56,890 nucleotides of DNA from assembly GCF_014349155.1 (NCBI RefSeq), contig NZ_JACSIT010000092.1, forward strand, positions 1-56,890, given 5' to 3'. The notes beneath the pieces are model-generated. The model saw only the letters and a list, made by a program, of their open reading frames with translations. It was not told where the DNA came from and ran no database searches. The DNA comes from Neolewinella lacunae (lineage in GTDB: Bacteria; Bacteroidota; Bacteroidia; Chitinophagales; Saprospiraceae). Below are positions 24,346 to 34,234 of this stretch, in pieces (the first letter of the stretch is position 1; every line of letters starts with the position of its first letter). The position numbers and the translations under genes are program-made.

Positions 24346-25947
24346 ATGAAATCAACTTACTTGGCCTTACCCTTTTGCTGGGGGGCGATATTACTTTCCT
24401 TGCTTACAACTTGCACTGCACCTGCGGCCGCGCCCTCCGTTGTTGCTCGCGACATTTCGGTGCCCCAACCCAATATACTCTTCATTTTTTCCGATGATTT
24501 GAGCTTTCGGGACTTGAGCGCCTACGGCCAGCGCAATTACGCGACGCCCCACCTGGATGCCTTGGTACGGCGATCGACGCGCTTCACGCAGGCCTACACC
24601 GCTGCGCCGGAGTGTGCGCCCTCCCGGGGTTGCCTGCTTACGGGCAAACACGTGGGGCGGGGCCCCATCCGGATCAATTCCAGCGCGCGGGGCTTTGAAC
24701 CCCTGCCGGCGGGAAGTAACACCTTTGCCGAAAAATTACAGCAAGCCGGCTACCGCACCGGGGTGGTGGGCAAATGGGGCGTTGGCTACCGGGGCAGCAC
24801 CGGGGAACCGCTGCGGCAGGGTTTCGATTACCACTTTGGTTACTTAAGTCACTACGAGGCGCATTCTTATTTCCCGTTGGAATTATTTGAAAACGAAGAA
24901 ACCTTGCCTTTGCGCGGAAACGATGCTTTCCCCCTGGAGACCCTCTACGCGAAAAAGGGTACGGAAAACAAGGCTTCGTTTGCGGAGATGTACAACGCCA
25001 GTGGAAAGCTGGAATACCTCGAACGCCCGGGCGCGACCTACGCACCGGATTTGATGGACCAAAAGGCGGCGGCGTTCATTGAAGAGAATAAGGACCGGCC
25101 CTTTTTCCTGTTTTTTACGACCAATTTACCCCACGGCCCGTCGATTGTTGACGACCTAAGGGCATTTAGTACGCGGGAAGAGATGGACATTAATTCGCGG
25201 GAATGGGGGGCGATGGTGCAGCGCCTGGACGAGAGCGTTGGGCGTCTCATAGCGCAACTCAAAGCAACGGGGACTTACGATAATACGGTGATTGTATTTG
25301 CCAGTGACAACGGGTACTCGATGCACAACCCGAAGCAGGATGTGGCGGGGGAGCAGTATTGGCCGGATGACCCCTGGTTGCTGAATAAGGGGCCGTTTCT
25401 GGGTGGTAAGTTTTCGGTTCGCGAGGGCGGCATGCGGGTGCCCTTCTTCGTCAGTATGCCCGGGCAGTTAGAAAGCCGGGTGGTGAGTACGCCGGTTTGG
25501 CTGGTGGATTTGTACCCCACTTTCGTCCGGTTGGCAGGTGGGGAAGTGCCCGCTGATTTGGATGGAGTGGCCTTGCAGCCCTTGCTCGGTGGGGGGGCGG
25601 GGACTTTTCCGGAGGAGCGTCCTTTTTATTTCTACAAGAACAACGAGCAGTCGGTGCGCAAAGGCGCGTGGTTTGGGTGGCGGGCCCACCCTGCGGCGGC
25701 GCTGGAGGTGTACCTGCCGGAAGAAGACCAAGCGTGTGCTTTTGATTTGGCTGGCGTTTACCCGGCGGTGGCGGCCGAACTAAGCCAATACCTGGATACC
25801 GTCCACCAAGACCACCCTTGGTACTGGAACCCTGGGGAGCGGGCCGAAGACTACCAGGCTAAAATTGCGCTGGCGGAAAAAACCGGGCAAATAATTCCCC
25901 GGTACCGCCCCAATCGTATGGCGCGAATGCCCTGGGAACGAAAATGA
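24346..25947 (+). CDS. S1-family sulfatase lipoprotein
   Basis: A 533-residue type I sulfatase. The signal peptide ends in LLSLLTTC (lipobox), followed by an APAAAP linker that is a copy of the dispersed repeat. The metal motif is NILFIFSDDLSFRDL. The formylglycine site is C90 in PECAPSRGCLLTGKH, a full CxPSR match. Also visible are VGKWGVGYRG (conserved Lys), FFTTNLPHGPS and FASDNGYSMHNPKQD (Asp-Asn metal ligands). All expected active-site residues are present, so it should remove a sugar sulfate in the periplasm or on a membrane once matured. Similarity is to arylsulfatase A-like enzymes. The sulfatase-maturing enzyme is not encoded in this window. Confidence 0.92.
   Translation: MKSTYLALPFCWGAILLSLLTTCTAPAAAPSVVARDISVPQPNILFIFSDDLSFRDLSAYGQRNYATPHLDALVRRSTRFTQAYTAAPECAPSRGCLLTGKHVGRGPIRINSSARGFEPLPAGSNTFAEKLQQAGYRTGVVGKWGVGYRGSTGEPLRQGFDYHFGYLSHYEAHSYFPLELFENEETLPLRGNDAFPLETLYAKKGTENKASFAEMYNASGKLEYLERPGATYAPDLMDQKAAAFIEENKDRPFFLFFTTNLPHGPSIVDDLRAFSTREEMDINSREWGAMVQRLDESVGRLIAQLKATGTYDNTVIVFASDNGYSMHNPKQDVAGEQYWPDDPWLLNKGPFLGGKFSVREGGMRVPFFVSMPGQLESRVVSTPVWLVDLYPTFVRLAGGEVPADLDGVALQPLLGGGAGTFPEERPFYFYKNNEQSVRKGAWFGWRAHPAAALEVYLPEEDQACAFDLAGVYPAVAAELSQYLDTVHQDHPWYWNPGERAEDYQAKIALAEKTGQIIPRYRPNRMARMPWERK
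24417..24435 (+). repeat. Dispersed GC-rich repeat in the sulfatase linker
   Basis: TGCACCTGCGGCCGCGCCC, codons GCA-CCT-GCG-GCC-GCG-CCC (APAAAP), the same six codons as in GH127 at 7754. Confidence 0.75.
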
Positions 25948-26030
25948 GGGCGCGTGAACGAATTAGCTAAACCGACGGGTAAAATCGCTAAATCCGGGAC
26001 GCCTGCCCCAGCTATGTTTGAGCAACTCAG

Positions 26031-27266
26031 ATGATCATGCATAGAAACCTCAAATTTTTTTCTTGGCTAGGCTTGTTGCTTTCCCTCTTCACGACCTGTT
26101 CAAGTAGTGGACCCGCTGAAATGGCGCCTGGGGCCAGTGCGGTACAGGCCGAAGAAGCTCCTTTACGTGATTTTCCTAGCGTGTTTCAAGCCTGGTACGG
26201 CATCGACATGCCGGAGAAATATCCGCAGCGGACGCTTGAAGAACGCCTGGCCTTAGCGGCGAAGCACGACTTGTTATGGGAGGAACCCCTGAGCCAGCTG
26301 GGCGAAAAAGTAGACTTGGTGATCGGCCTGGAGTGGGCGGGGGAATACGCTGGCCTGGCCAGAACTTTTGATCCCGCGAGCCTGGAGAAGGCTAAGAAAA
26401 ACCGGGCCAAGCTTTTGGCCCTAAACCCCAACATGAAAATTCTCTTCGAGATCCGGTGGCGGGATGCGCCGAGCAGCTTTTTGCCAGAGGACAGCCCCTT
26501 TTGGCTGCGGGAAGATGGTGAGATCAAGAAAGGCTGGCTGGGAGGCTGGGTGCCTTTTTACCTCTTGGATTACATGCACCCTGACTTCATCAAAAACGTA
26601 GGGGAGCAAGCCCGGGTAGCCCTGGAAAGCGGCATTTACGATGGGGTGATGCTGGATTGGAGTGGTGACCTGGAGGTGGTAAAATCCGTGCGAGAGCACA
26701 TCGGAGAAGACGGCATCATCATTGTCAATATCCACGATGATATTGAGGACGGGGAAAAATACAAGGACTATATCAACGGATCCTTCATGGAGTTAAACCC
26801 CGTTGATGATACCAGCATCAGCAAGAGCAATGGCCGAAACTGGGAGCGCACCCGGCAGGCTTTGCTTTGGTTTGAGGAGCATTTGCGCAAGCCCACCTAC
26901 AACTGCCTGGAAGTTTGGGGAGACCGTGATGACCTGAGCAGAATGCGTGCGACCACTACGTTGGGCCTGACCCACTCTGATGGCTACGTCCTTTTCGGAG
27001 ACCCTAACCCATTAAAAACGCCGGATCACTTACACGACTGGTATGACTTCTGGGATGCTGACCTGGGGCTGCCGACTGGCCCCCGGGTAGATCGGGAGGA
27101 TGGTGCTTTTAGCCGGGAGTTCAGCCATGGCACGGTGGTGTATAACCCTTACGAAAATGAGCCAGTGAGCGTCCAATTTCCGGAGCCGCGGCGAAGCGTT
27201 GCTACCGGCAGCACGGCGAAAACCTTTACGGTAGCTCCACGCGATGGAGACATATTTCTGCAATAA
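26031..27266 (+). CDS. Putative glycoside hydrolase (GHL15-like) lipoprotein
   Basis: A 411-residue lipoprotein, signal ending LLSLFTTC; ATG 26031 or 26037 are both possible starts. The body resembles the hypothetical glycosyl hydrolase families built on a TIM barrel: KVDLVIGLEWAGEYA, NPNMKILFEIRWRDA, FYLLDYMHPDF, GIYDGVMLDWSGD (candidate catalytic Asp), GIIIVNIHDD, NGSFMELNP. The C-terminus, FSREFSHGTVVYNPYEN to APRDGDIFLQ, resembles the GHL15 tail where a beta domain ends in PRDGxIL. No biochemical function is known to me. It lies 83 bp after one sulfatase and 6 bp before another, so it is in the operon and likely acts on the same glycan. Confidence 0.65.
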   Translation: MIMHRNLKFFSWLGLLLSLFTTCSSSGPAEMAPGASAVQAEEAPLRDFPSVFQAWYGIDMPEKYPQRTLEERLALAAKHDLLWEEPLSQLGEKVDLVIGLEWAGEYAGLARTFDPASLEKAKKNRAKLLALNPNMKILFEIRWRDAPSSFLPEDSPFWLREDGEIKKGWLGGWVPFYLLDYMHPDFIKNVGEQARVALESGIYDGVMLDWSGDLEVVKSVREHIGEDGIIIVNIHDDIEDGEKYKDYINGSFMELNPVDDTSISKSNGRNWERTRQALLWFEEHLRKPTYNCLEVWGDRDDLSRMRATTTLGLTHSDGYVLFGDPNPLKTPDHLHDWYDFWDADLGLPTGPRVDREDGAFSREFSHGTVVYNPYENEPVSVQFPEPRRSVATGSTAKTFTVAPRDGDIFLQ

Positions 27267-27272
27267 AAAATT

Positions 27273-28796
27273 ATGATCGACTTTAATTTTTTTCGAATTG
27301 CCTTCCTCTGTATGCTGTTTGTGGGATGCGGGGAAGGTAGTTCCTTTTCCTCCCAAGGGAAACAGGCGGCCGGTGCGCAGCCTCCCAACATCGTACTGAT
27401 CGTAGTGGACGACCTTGGTTACGGAGACTTGGGTTGCTTCGGGCAGCAGATTTTGCAAACGCACCACATTGACCGATTGGCCCAAGGGGGGATGCGGTTT
27501 ACGCAGCACTATGCGGGCAGTACCGTCTGTGCGCCATCCCGGGCCAGTTTGCTGACGGGAAAACATCCGGGTCACGTTTCGGTGCGGGGCAACCAGCCCG
27601 CGCCGCAATTGCTTAAGGATGAAGAAGTAACGATTGCCGAAGCGCTCGGTAAGGCGGGCTACACTTCCGCCGTAGTGGGTAAATGGGGGGTGGGGCACCC
27701 GCCGGCACCAGACGACCCGGCGCGCAATGGTTTCGACCATGCTTACGGTTACATCAATATGTGGCACGCTCATAATTTCTACCCGGAATTTCTCTACGAG
27801 AATGCGGAGAAAGTAGCGCTGGCGGGTAACGTTAATGACGACGGTTATGACTTTAGCAAGCAACACCCGCAAGGGCTCCCCGAGGGAACGGGCGTGGCCC
27901 GCGAGAAAGGGACCTACGTACTGGGAGAGTTTGAAAAACAGGCGCTGGGCTTTATCGAAGACAATAAAGACAAGCCCTTTTTCCTCTACCTGGCATTAAA
28001 TATGCCGCACACGAACAACGAAGCGGGTTACGTATTGGGGGACGGGCAGGAGGTACCGATGGTACAGATGGACGGCAAGTTGGTAGCGGATTACGGCACC
28101 TACGGAGAGCACGATTGGCCCAACCCCGAAAAAGGCTTCGCCACCATGATTACGCTCCTCGACCAGACCGTGGGCTTAGTGGAACAAAGACTGGCGGAAC
28201 TCGGGCTAACGGAAAACACGATGGTGGTATTCGTCAGCGATAACGGGCCCCACCAAGAAGGGGGGCATCGGGTAGACTTTTTTGATAGCAACGGTCCTTT
28301 ACGGGGGAGTAAGCGTGATCTTTACGAAGGAGGCATCCGGGTTCCCATGATTGTCAAGTACCCGGGAAAAGTGGCAGCTGGTTCCACCAGTGATATGCCT
28401 TGCGCGTCTTGGGACTTCTTACCCACGTTCTGTGAACTGGCCGGGACGGAAGTACCGGCTGGAGTGGATGGTATTTCGTTTCTGCCCACCCTAACCGGAA
28501 AGGCAGATGAACAACGCAAACACCGTTGGCTGTACTGGGAGTTTTACGAACAAGGAGGGAAGCAAGCCCTCCGGGAAGGCGACTGGAAATACGTAAAGCT
28601 CAATGTGCGGGACCCCGAGCAGCCCATCACCCAGGAACTGTATGACCTCAGCAAAGACCTCGGCGAAACGCAAAATCTCATTATGGATTACCCTGGCGTA
28701 GCAGCGCGGATGGACAGCATCCTGGGCACCGAGCACGTACCCATTGAGGGGGTCTCTCTTTTCGCAATGGAGCGCGATGCGGAAACGGCCTTTTAA
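27273..28796 (+). CDS. S1-family arylsulfatase-like lipoprotein
   Basis: A 507-residue type I sulfatase. Signal peptide with lipobox MLFVGC, then NIVLIVVDDLGYGDLGCFGQ as the metal motif. The maturation site is C86 in STVCAPSRASLLTGKHPGH. Other landmarks are VVGKWGVGHP, FLYLALNMPHTNN and VFVSDNGPHQEGGH, and a C-terminal WKYVKLN...LYDLSKDLGETQN typical of arylsulfatases. Start ATG lies 6 bp after the GHL15-like stop, so the pair is cotranscribed and probably coupled. It is the third sulfatase of the locus, and differs enough from the other two to suggest a different sulfate position or residue as target (inference). Confidence 0.92.
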   Translation: MIDFNFFRIAFLCMLFVGCGEGSSFSSQGKQAAGAQPPNIVLIVVDDLGYGDLGCFGQQILQTHHIDRLAQGGMRFTQHYAGSTVCAPSRASLLTGKHPGHVSVRGNQPAPQLLKDEEVTIAEALGKAGYTSAVVGKWGVGHPPAPDDPARNGFDHAYGYINMWHAHNFYPEFLYENAEKVALAGNVNDDGYDFSKQHPQGLPEGTGVAREKGTYVLGEFEKQALGFIEDNKDKPFFLYLALNMPHTNNEAGYVLGDGQEVPMVQMDGKLVADYGTYGEHDWPNPEKGFATMITLLDQTVGLVEQRLAELGLTENTMVVFVSDNGPHQEGGHRVDFFDSNGPLRGSKRDLYEGGIRVPMIVKYPGKVAAGSTSDMPCASWDFLPTFCELAGTEVPAGVDGISFLPTLTGKADEQRKHRWLYWEFYEQGGKQALREGDWKYVKLNVRDPEQPITQELYDLSKDLGETQNLIMDYPGVAARMDSILGTEHVPIEGVSLFAMERDAETAF

Positions 28797-28898
28797 GTGC
28801 TTGTCTCTGGTGGTCAGCGATCAAATTCCCACCAGGCAGCAGTTTGGTCTTCCGCCTGCCAGGAGGCGAGTATTAATTTTTGAATAAATATGTAGTTA

Positions 28899-30398
28899 AT
28901 GAATATCATCAAAACAATAGGGGCCATACTGCTCCTAACTTATTTGCTGTGTGGGTGTGCGCATACTACGGATGCTAACAAGTTGAGCAATGAAATCCCT
29001 CAGGGGGCGAAAGCAGACTTCACGAGTTATGCCCCTACGCCTCCGATGGGTTGGAACAGTTTCGATGCCTATGACTGCCGCATTAATGAGGAAGAATTCT
29101 TGGCGCATGCGGACTTCATGGCGGAACACCTGAAAGAATTCGGGTGGGAATACGTTGTGATGGACTACGTATGGTGGCACCCTGAGCCCGGGAACTGGGA
29201 TACTCCCCGTCGTAAGGGGCACCCCAATATCCGGTACGAAGCGCCAGGTCTCCCGCTGCACCCGGAATACATTCATATGGATGCCTACGGGCGCTTGATG
29301 CCCCACCCAGACCGCTTTCCATCGGCTGCCAATGGTGTTGGATTCAAGGCAATTGGGGATTATATCCACAGTAAAGGCCTGAAATTTGGTCTCCACATCA
29401 TGCGGGGCGTCCCGCGCTACGCAGCCTTTCAGCAACTGCCCATTAAAGGAACGACTTATACTGCGGCCGATATAGCGGAGCCCTTTGACACATGCAACTG
29501 GATGAACCACATGTGGGGAGTAGATGCGTCAAAGCCCGGTAGCCAGGCTTATTACAATAGCCTTTTTGAGCTCTATGCAGAATGGGGGGTAGACTACATC
29601 AAGGCTGATGATATGATGTACCCTCCTTACCACGCGGGGGAGATCGAAATGATCCGTAAGGCCATTGACCAGTGCGGTCGGCCCATGGTCCTAAGTTTGA
29701 GTTGTGGGGAGGCCCCGCTTTCCAGGGCTAAGCACTTGATGGAGAACGCTAACCTTTGGAGAATCTCGGCGGACTTTTGGGACGACTGGGATAAATTAGA
29801 GCACAATTTTGAGCTCTTTAACGCCTGGTCCCCCTTCATCGGGCAGGGCACGTGGCCAGACGGCGATATGTTGACACTGGGACGGCTTAGTTTGGACGAT
29901 CGACCGCACGGGCCGGAGCGGAACACGAATTTCACGGAGGCTGAGCAAAAAACAATGATGACCCTGTGGTCTATTGCCCGCTCCCCCTTGATGATGGGAG
30001 GCGATTTACTATCCTCCCCAAAGGAAGCCATTGCACTATTGCAAAACCCTGAAATCTTGGCGGTCAACCAACATTCCAGTGATAACCGTCAGCTCATAAA
30101 GCATAAAGAACAGGCGATTTGGGTGGCCAGTGACCCAGAAACGGGGGATCGCTACGTGGCCTTGTTCAACTTGGACGAGCAAGAGCGGGAAATTAGCCTT
30201 AACCTAGAAATGGAAGGTATCCGTGGGCAACATCTGGCCCGCGACCTATGGGCCCGCCAAGACCGTGGAACGATCGAGGGCGTATTAACGGAGCGCATCC
30301 CTTCCCACGGTGCGGCCATTTTTCGCCTTCAGCAGCAAAAGGGGGGCTACACGGCCGCGCCCAAGACTGGCCAAGAAATGGAAGGGAAGAAAAAGTGA
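28899..30398 (+). CDS. GH27-family glycosidase lipoprotein
   Basis: A 499-residue GH27 enzyme. The signal peptide ends LLTYLLCGC. The barrel opens with PTPPMGWNSFDAYDC, the hallmark of the family, and has VMDYVWWHPEPGN, KGLKFGLHIMRG, the nucleophile D237 in DYIKADDM, LSLSCGEAPL, and RISADFWDDW with the likely acid/base Asp. LWSIARSPLMMGGDL and a C-terminal beta domain complete it. Known activities are alpha-galactosidase, beta-L-arabinopyranosidase and isomalto-dextranase. The arabinose context makes beta-L-arabinopyranosidase worth testing. It is the last enzyme of the plus-strand run before the SusCD genes and follows the sulfatase by 102 bp, which include a 7-bp inverted repeat (28807-28835). 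Confidence 0.9.
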   Translation: MNIIKTIGAILLLTYLLCGCAHTTDANKLSNEIPQGAKADFTSYAPTPPMGWNSFDAYDCRINEEEFLAHADFMAEHLKEFGWEYVVMDYVWWHPEPGNWDTPRRKGHPNIRYEAPGLPLHPEYIHMDAYGRLMPHPDRFPSAANGVGFKAIGDYIHSKGLKFGLHIMRGVPRYAAFQQLPIKGTTYTAADIAEPFDTCNWMNHMWGVDASKPGSQAYYNSLFELYAEWGVDYIKADDMMYPPYHAGEIEMIRKAIDQCGRPMVLSLSCGEAPLSRAKHLMENANLWRISADFWDDWDKLEHNFELFNAWSPFIGQGTWPDGDMLTLGRLSLDDRPHGPERNTNFTEAEQKTMMTLWSIARSPLMMGGDLLSSPKEAIALLQNPEILAVNQHSSDNRQLIKHKEQAIWVASDPETGDRYVALFNLDEQEREISLNLEMEGIRGQHLARDLWARQDRGTIEGVLTERIPSHGAAIFRLQQQKGGYTAAPKTGQEMEGKKK

Positions 30399-31056
30399 TG
30401 CCCCGGTGGGCCAATGCCGGGCGGCTTAACCGCAAAACTTGGCGCCCAGAGGGTTTGAAACCGACACTAAGAGGCTACTACTTAACGGGGCGGAAGGAAA
30501 CTTGGCTAAACCAGAGTTTCATCCGCCCCCATTAGTTGCGCTGATCGGTAAGTCAAGGGCCACGATTGATCGGAATGGGGTGACGCTCACGGTATAAGTC
30601 ACACGCTGAGGCGGGTAAGCACCCCAAATCCACGGAATAGCGCTACTAGCTTTGGCTGAGACAATCTTTGCCCCCCAGCGATAGGGATGACGATCAAAAT
30701 GCGCTGTGCTTGGTACCGATTTGGCACAAACGAGCAACGAATCGGGACAAAAGAGCCAAAAACTGGTAGTTCCTTACAGCAGATTTGCACAGTAACCAGG
30801 GAGGACATCTTCAGTTTCGGGCTGTTGGTTCTATCCTTGGAAGACTTGACACCTAAGCTTACGTTTTCTTAAATCGATCCATGCAATTCACAACAGATCA
30901 TCTCACATTTCCGTAGTCGGACTTCCCGGTGGCCCAGGTTTGGCAAGGTCTTCCTGAAGGATCGCTTACCTGTCTTGGGCCTGGGATTTGCCCCTTGGTT
31001 GTTGAAAGAGGCCGTATTGCTGGATAGCTGTTTTTAAAATACAAAATCACTAGTTT
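30399..31056. other. 658-bp gap before the SusC gene
   Basis: No convincing gene. Minus-strand frames at 30519-30737 and 30599-30808 overlap each other and show no recognisable domain. TAGCTTTG at 30647-30654 fits the Bacteroidota -7 element but has no well-placed -33 partner and would leave a leader of about 400 nt. The gap suggests that the SusCD block has its own promoter. Confidence 0.35.
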
Positions 31057-34000
31057 ATGAAACAATTGCTGACTTGTTGTCTGCTATTCCTGAGTGTGGG
31101 CATTGCTTGTGGCCAGATTACCGTGGAAGGTCAGGTAAGCTCCGAGAGTGAAGGGGGTGGCCTCATTGGCGTTACCGTTCTGCTGAAGCGTACGGGCACT
31201 GGTACGGTAACTGATTTTGCCGGCAACTTCACCCTAACAGCCCAGGCAGGTGACACCCTCCGGTTCTCTTACACGGGACACCGGACTTTAGACCAAGCGG
31301 TTCCCCTATCGGGCCGAATGGATGTTCTCTTAGTGGAAGAAGCTGAGCTATTAACCGAAGTGGTGGTAGTGGGCTACGGTGAGCAAAAGGCCGAAAGCGT
31401 TGTAGGCTCCATTGTGCAGACCGACGGGGAGGAGTTGCAGCAAAAGACAGGGGGCTCTGACCTGCGAAATGCCCTGACGGGATTGTTGCCGGGGGTGGTT
31501 ACCTTGCAAGGTTCTGGCATCCCTGGCGGTGGGGGATTTAGCGACGAAGGTGACGACAGTGGAACCCAGATCCTGATCCGGGGCCTTTCCAGCTGGAACG
31601 GCAACGGTGGGCCGCTTATTCTGGTAGACGGCGTAGAACGAAGCATGGCCGACATCGACCCCAAGCAGGTGGAATCGATGTCCGTCCTGAAAGATGCCTC
31701 CGCAACTGCGGTATTTGGGGTGAAGGGGGCCAATGGCGTTATCCTCATCACCACCAAACGGGGGGCCAAAGGAAAATCGGTACTGTCGTTCGAAACCACG
31801 CAGTCCTTTAGCTCCATTTCCCGTATTCACCGTGCATTGGGTTCTCCTCAGGCTCTGCGCCTGCAAAACCAGGCGGTGTTGCATGAGGTTGCAATTAATC
31901 CATCGAGTTGGAGCTTTTATACCCCGGAACCCATCATCGGGCTTTACGAAAGCCAGCGTTTTCCGAACATCTTTCCGGATGTCGATTGGTACGATGAAAT
32001 GACGAATGATTTCGCCCACAACCAAAAGTATAATCTTGACGTAACGGGTGGTACAGATTTTGTCCGCTACTACGGTTCTCTTGCCTACCTGCGGGAGGGG
32101 GATATACTGAGAACGGAAGACTTGGGCCAGGGCTACGATCCTAGTTTTCAGTACGATCGTTTTAATTTCCGCTCCAACCTAGACTTTACCATTACCCCTT
32201 CTACTACATTTAAAGTAAACCTGGCGGGGTATTATGGGCAGCAGCAACGTCCTGACGGCAATAAATTTGAGTTCTGGAGCGGTGTTTATGGACTGCCCCC
32301 TACGGCACCTCTACAGTTTGAGGATGGCACTTATTCTATTTTGGAAGAGTTTGATCGTTTTGACAACTCGGTCTTTTTAATCAACTTTGGGGGAGTGGAT
32401 CGCGAGGATCGGGTAGAAGTCAATACCGACTTTATCCTGGAGCAAAAACTGGATGCGTTAGTTCCAGGTTTGAAATTTGGGGCCCGCGTTGCTTTTGACA
32501 ACCTTTTCCGGAACCGGGGACGGCGCATTACGGATTCGGAGCCCATTCGAAAATATATTTCTCCCCAGTTTATTAATGACCCCCGGTTTAATGTAAACGT
32601 TACCGAAGATCAGCTCCGGGAAATCGTCGCGGACTACGAAAATTTGGTTATTCCGGCGGAGAGCAATACGGGGTATGAGTACGTGGAGGAACCGTTTATC
32701 GTTTTCCCTGAGCAGATCAACGATGCGGCTAAGAATCGCCTGAGCCGTTCCTTGTTTTACCAATTCTCGTTGAACTGGGCGGGATCTTTTGGGGCTCACG
32801 ATATTTCGGCCCTGGGCTTGGTGAATCGGCAGGAGAACACTCTTGGCTCCGAATTTACGAGTTACCGGGAAGACTGGGTCAGCCGGATCACTTACGCCTA
32901 CGACAACCGTTACTTGTTTGAGGCAAACGGAGCTTACAACGGTTCGGACAAATTTGCCCGCGATTTCCGGTTTGGCTTTTTCCCCTCGGTAGCTGCGGGT
33001 TGGGTGGTTTCTCAGGAGAAATTCTTCCAACCGTTGACCAAGGTAGTCAACAAACTAAAGTTCCGTTATTCTTACGGCCTAGTTGGTGATGATGGGGGGC
33101 GCGACGTAATTGCCCGGGAGTTGTACTTGGGTGGTTTTGACATTACCAATATCAATTGGCAATTTGGCTCTCCTTTTCTTGTCCCCAGTCCTTACCCCTG
33201 GCGGTACGAGGGCATCATCCCGAACCCCATCATTCAGTGGGAAGAAGCGGTTAAGCAAAATTTCGGGGTGGAAGTTGGTTTGTTTAACTCTAACCTCCAA
33301 TTCATCGCGGATGTATTCCGTGAAGACCGAACGAATATTTTTCTCGAAGCCAGCGATCGCAATGTACCCATTGTATTTGGTGCGGAGCCCGTGGGAGTCA
33401 ACTTGGGGCGCGTCCGAAGCCAAGGCTACGAGATGCAACTCAAGTATAGTAAAGCCAGCCTGAAAGGTATTGGTTACCAAATTTCTGCCAACATCGGGTA
33501 TGCACGGGACGAAGTACTGTTCCGGGAAGACCCGGAATTGACTCCTGCTTACCAGCAATTGGCCGGTTATCAGATTGGGCAGACCCGTAGCTTCCTCAAC
33601 CAACCAGGTATTGTCACCAGCTGGGATGAGCTGTACACCGGAGTAATGGGCCGGGACAATGTGCAGCGCCTGCCCGGAGACCGGAGGCTGATTGACTATA
33701 ACGCCGATGGGTTTATTGACCAGAACGACGTGGTTCCTTTCGGCTATCCTTCACGGCCGCAGTACACTTACGGGCTGGTACTTGGTGCCACGTGGAAAGG
33801 TTTTTCCGCTCAAGTGCAATTCTATGGTGCCTTTAACGTCAACTACAACCTCAACTACTTTGAATTTTTTGGTAATAACCCACTGATTTACGGCATCCAC
33901 GAGACCGATACCTGGTCTCCGGAGCGCGGTATTAGCGAGGCCGAAGCTACCCTTCCTCACTTAAGGTTTAACTCGAATGGCTCTGGATCGGGGGAGCGTT

Positions 34001-34227
34001 GGGTAGACGATAAGTCTTATTTAAAGCTGCAGAACGTAGAGCTGGGGTACACCCTGAGCCCAGCTTTTCTGGATCGGCTAGGTGTTTCCGCGACGCGTAT
34101 TTTCCTTTCCGGGAACAACCTGTACATGTGGTCCAATATCCTGGAGGATCGTGACGTGCCCCGTCTCACTAATCGGGATTATCCGCTGATGCGTCGGGTC
34201 AATACGGGCATTAACATAACCTTTTAA
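31057..34227 (+). CDS. SusC-like TonB-dependent outer-membrane transporter 1
   Basis: A 1056-residue SusC/RagA-type receptor that, with its SusD partner, imports oligosaccharides across the outer membrane using TonB energy. Signal peptide MKQLLTCCLLFLSVGIACGQ; an N-terminal carboxypeptidase-regulatory-like domain (about 22-98, VTDFAGNFTLTA); the Bacteroidota connector EVVVVGYGEQKAESVVGSI at about 100-118; the plug with QILIRGLSSWNGNGGPLILV and GANGVILITTKRG; then the beta-barrel ending MRRVNTGINITF with a terminal Phe. Length is normal. It is 7 bp before its SusD gene. Confidence 0.96.
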   Translation: MKQLLTCCLLFLSVGIACGQITVEGQVSSESEGGGLIGVTVLLKRTGTGTVTDFAGNFTLTAQAGDTLRFSYTGHRTLDQAVPLSGRMDVLLVEEAELLTEVVVVGYGEQKAESVVGSIVQTDGEELQQKTGGSDLRNALTGLLPGVVTLQGSGIPGGGGFSDEGDDSGTQILIRGLSSWNGNGGPLILVDGVERSMADIDPKQVESMSVLKDASATAVFGVKGANGVILITTKRGAKGKSVLSFETTQSFSSISRIHRALGSPQALRLQNQAVLHEVAINPSSWSFYTPEPIIGLYESQRFPNIFPDVDWYDEMTNDFAHNQKYNLDVTGGTDFVRYYGSLAYLREGDILRTEDLGQGYDPSFQYDRFNFRSNLDFTITPSTTFKVNLAGYYGQQQRPDGNKFEFWSGVYGLPPTAPLQFEDGTYSILEEFDRFDNSVFLINFGGVDREDRVEVNTDFILEQKLDALVPGLKFGARVAFDNLFRNRGRRITDSEPIRKYISPQFINDPRFNVNVTEDQLREIVADYENLVIPAESNTGYEYVEEPFIVFPEQINDAAKNRLSRSLFYQFSLNWAGSFGAHDISALGLVNRQENTLGSEFTSYREDWVSRITYAYDNRYLFEANGAYNGSDKFARDFRFGFFPSVAAGWVVSQEKFFQPLTKVVNKLKFRYSYGLVGDDGGRDVIARELYLGGFDITNINWQFGSPFLVPSPYPWRYEGIIPNPIIQWEEAVKQNFGVEVGLFNSNLQFIADVFREDRTNIFLEASDRNVPIVFGAEPVGVNLGRVRSQGYEMQLKYSKASLKGIGYQISANIGYARDEVLFREDPELTPAYQQLAGYQIGQTRSFLNQPGIVTSWDELYTGVMGRDNVQRLPGDRRLIDYNADGFIDQNDVVPFGYPSRPQYTYGLVLGATWKGFSAQVQFYGAFNVNYNLNYFEFFGNNPLIYGIHETDTWSPERGISEAEATLPHLRFNSNGSGSGERWVDDKSYLKLQNVELGYTLSPAFLDRLGVSATRIFLSGNNLYMWSNILEDRDVPRLTNRDYPLMRRVNTGINITF

Positions 34228-34234
34228 ACGGCAA

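Noticed and set aside
30248-30872. Several overlapping short frames in the gap before SusC
   Set aside because: They overlap on both strands, have no recognisable domains and no consistent start.
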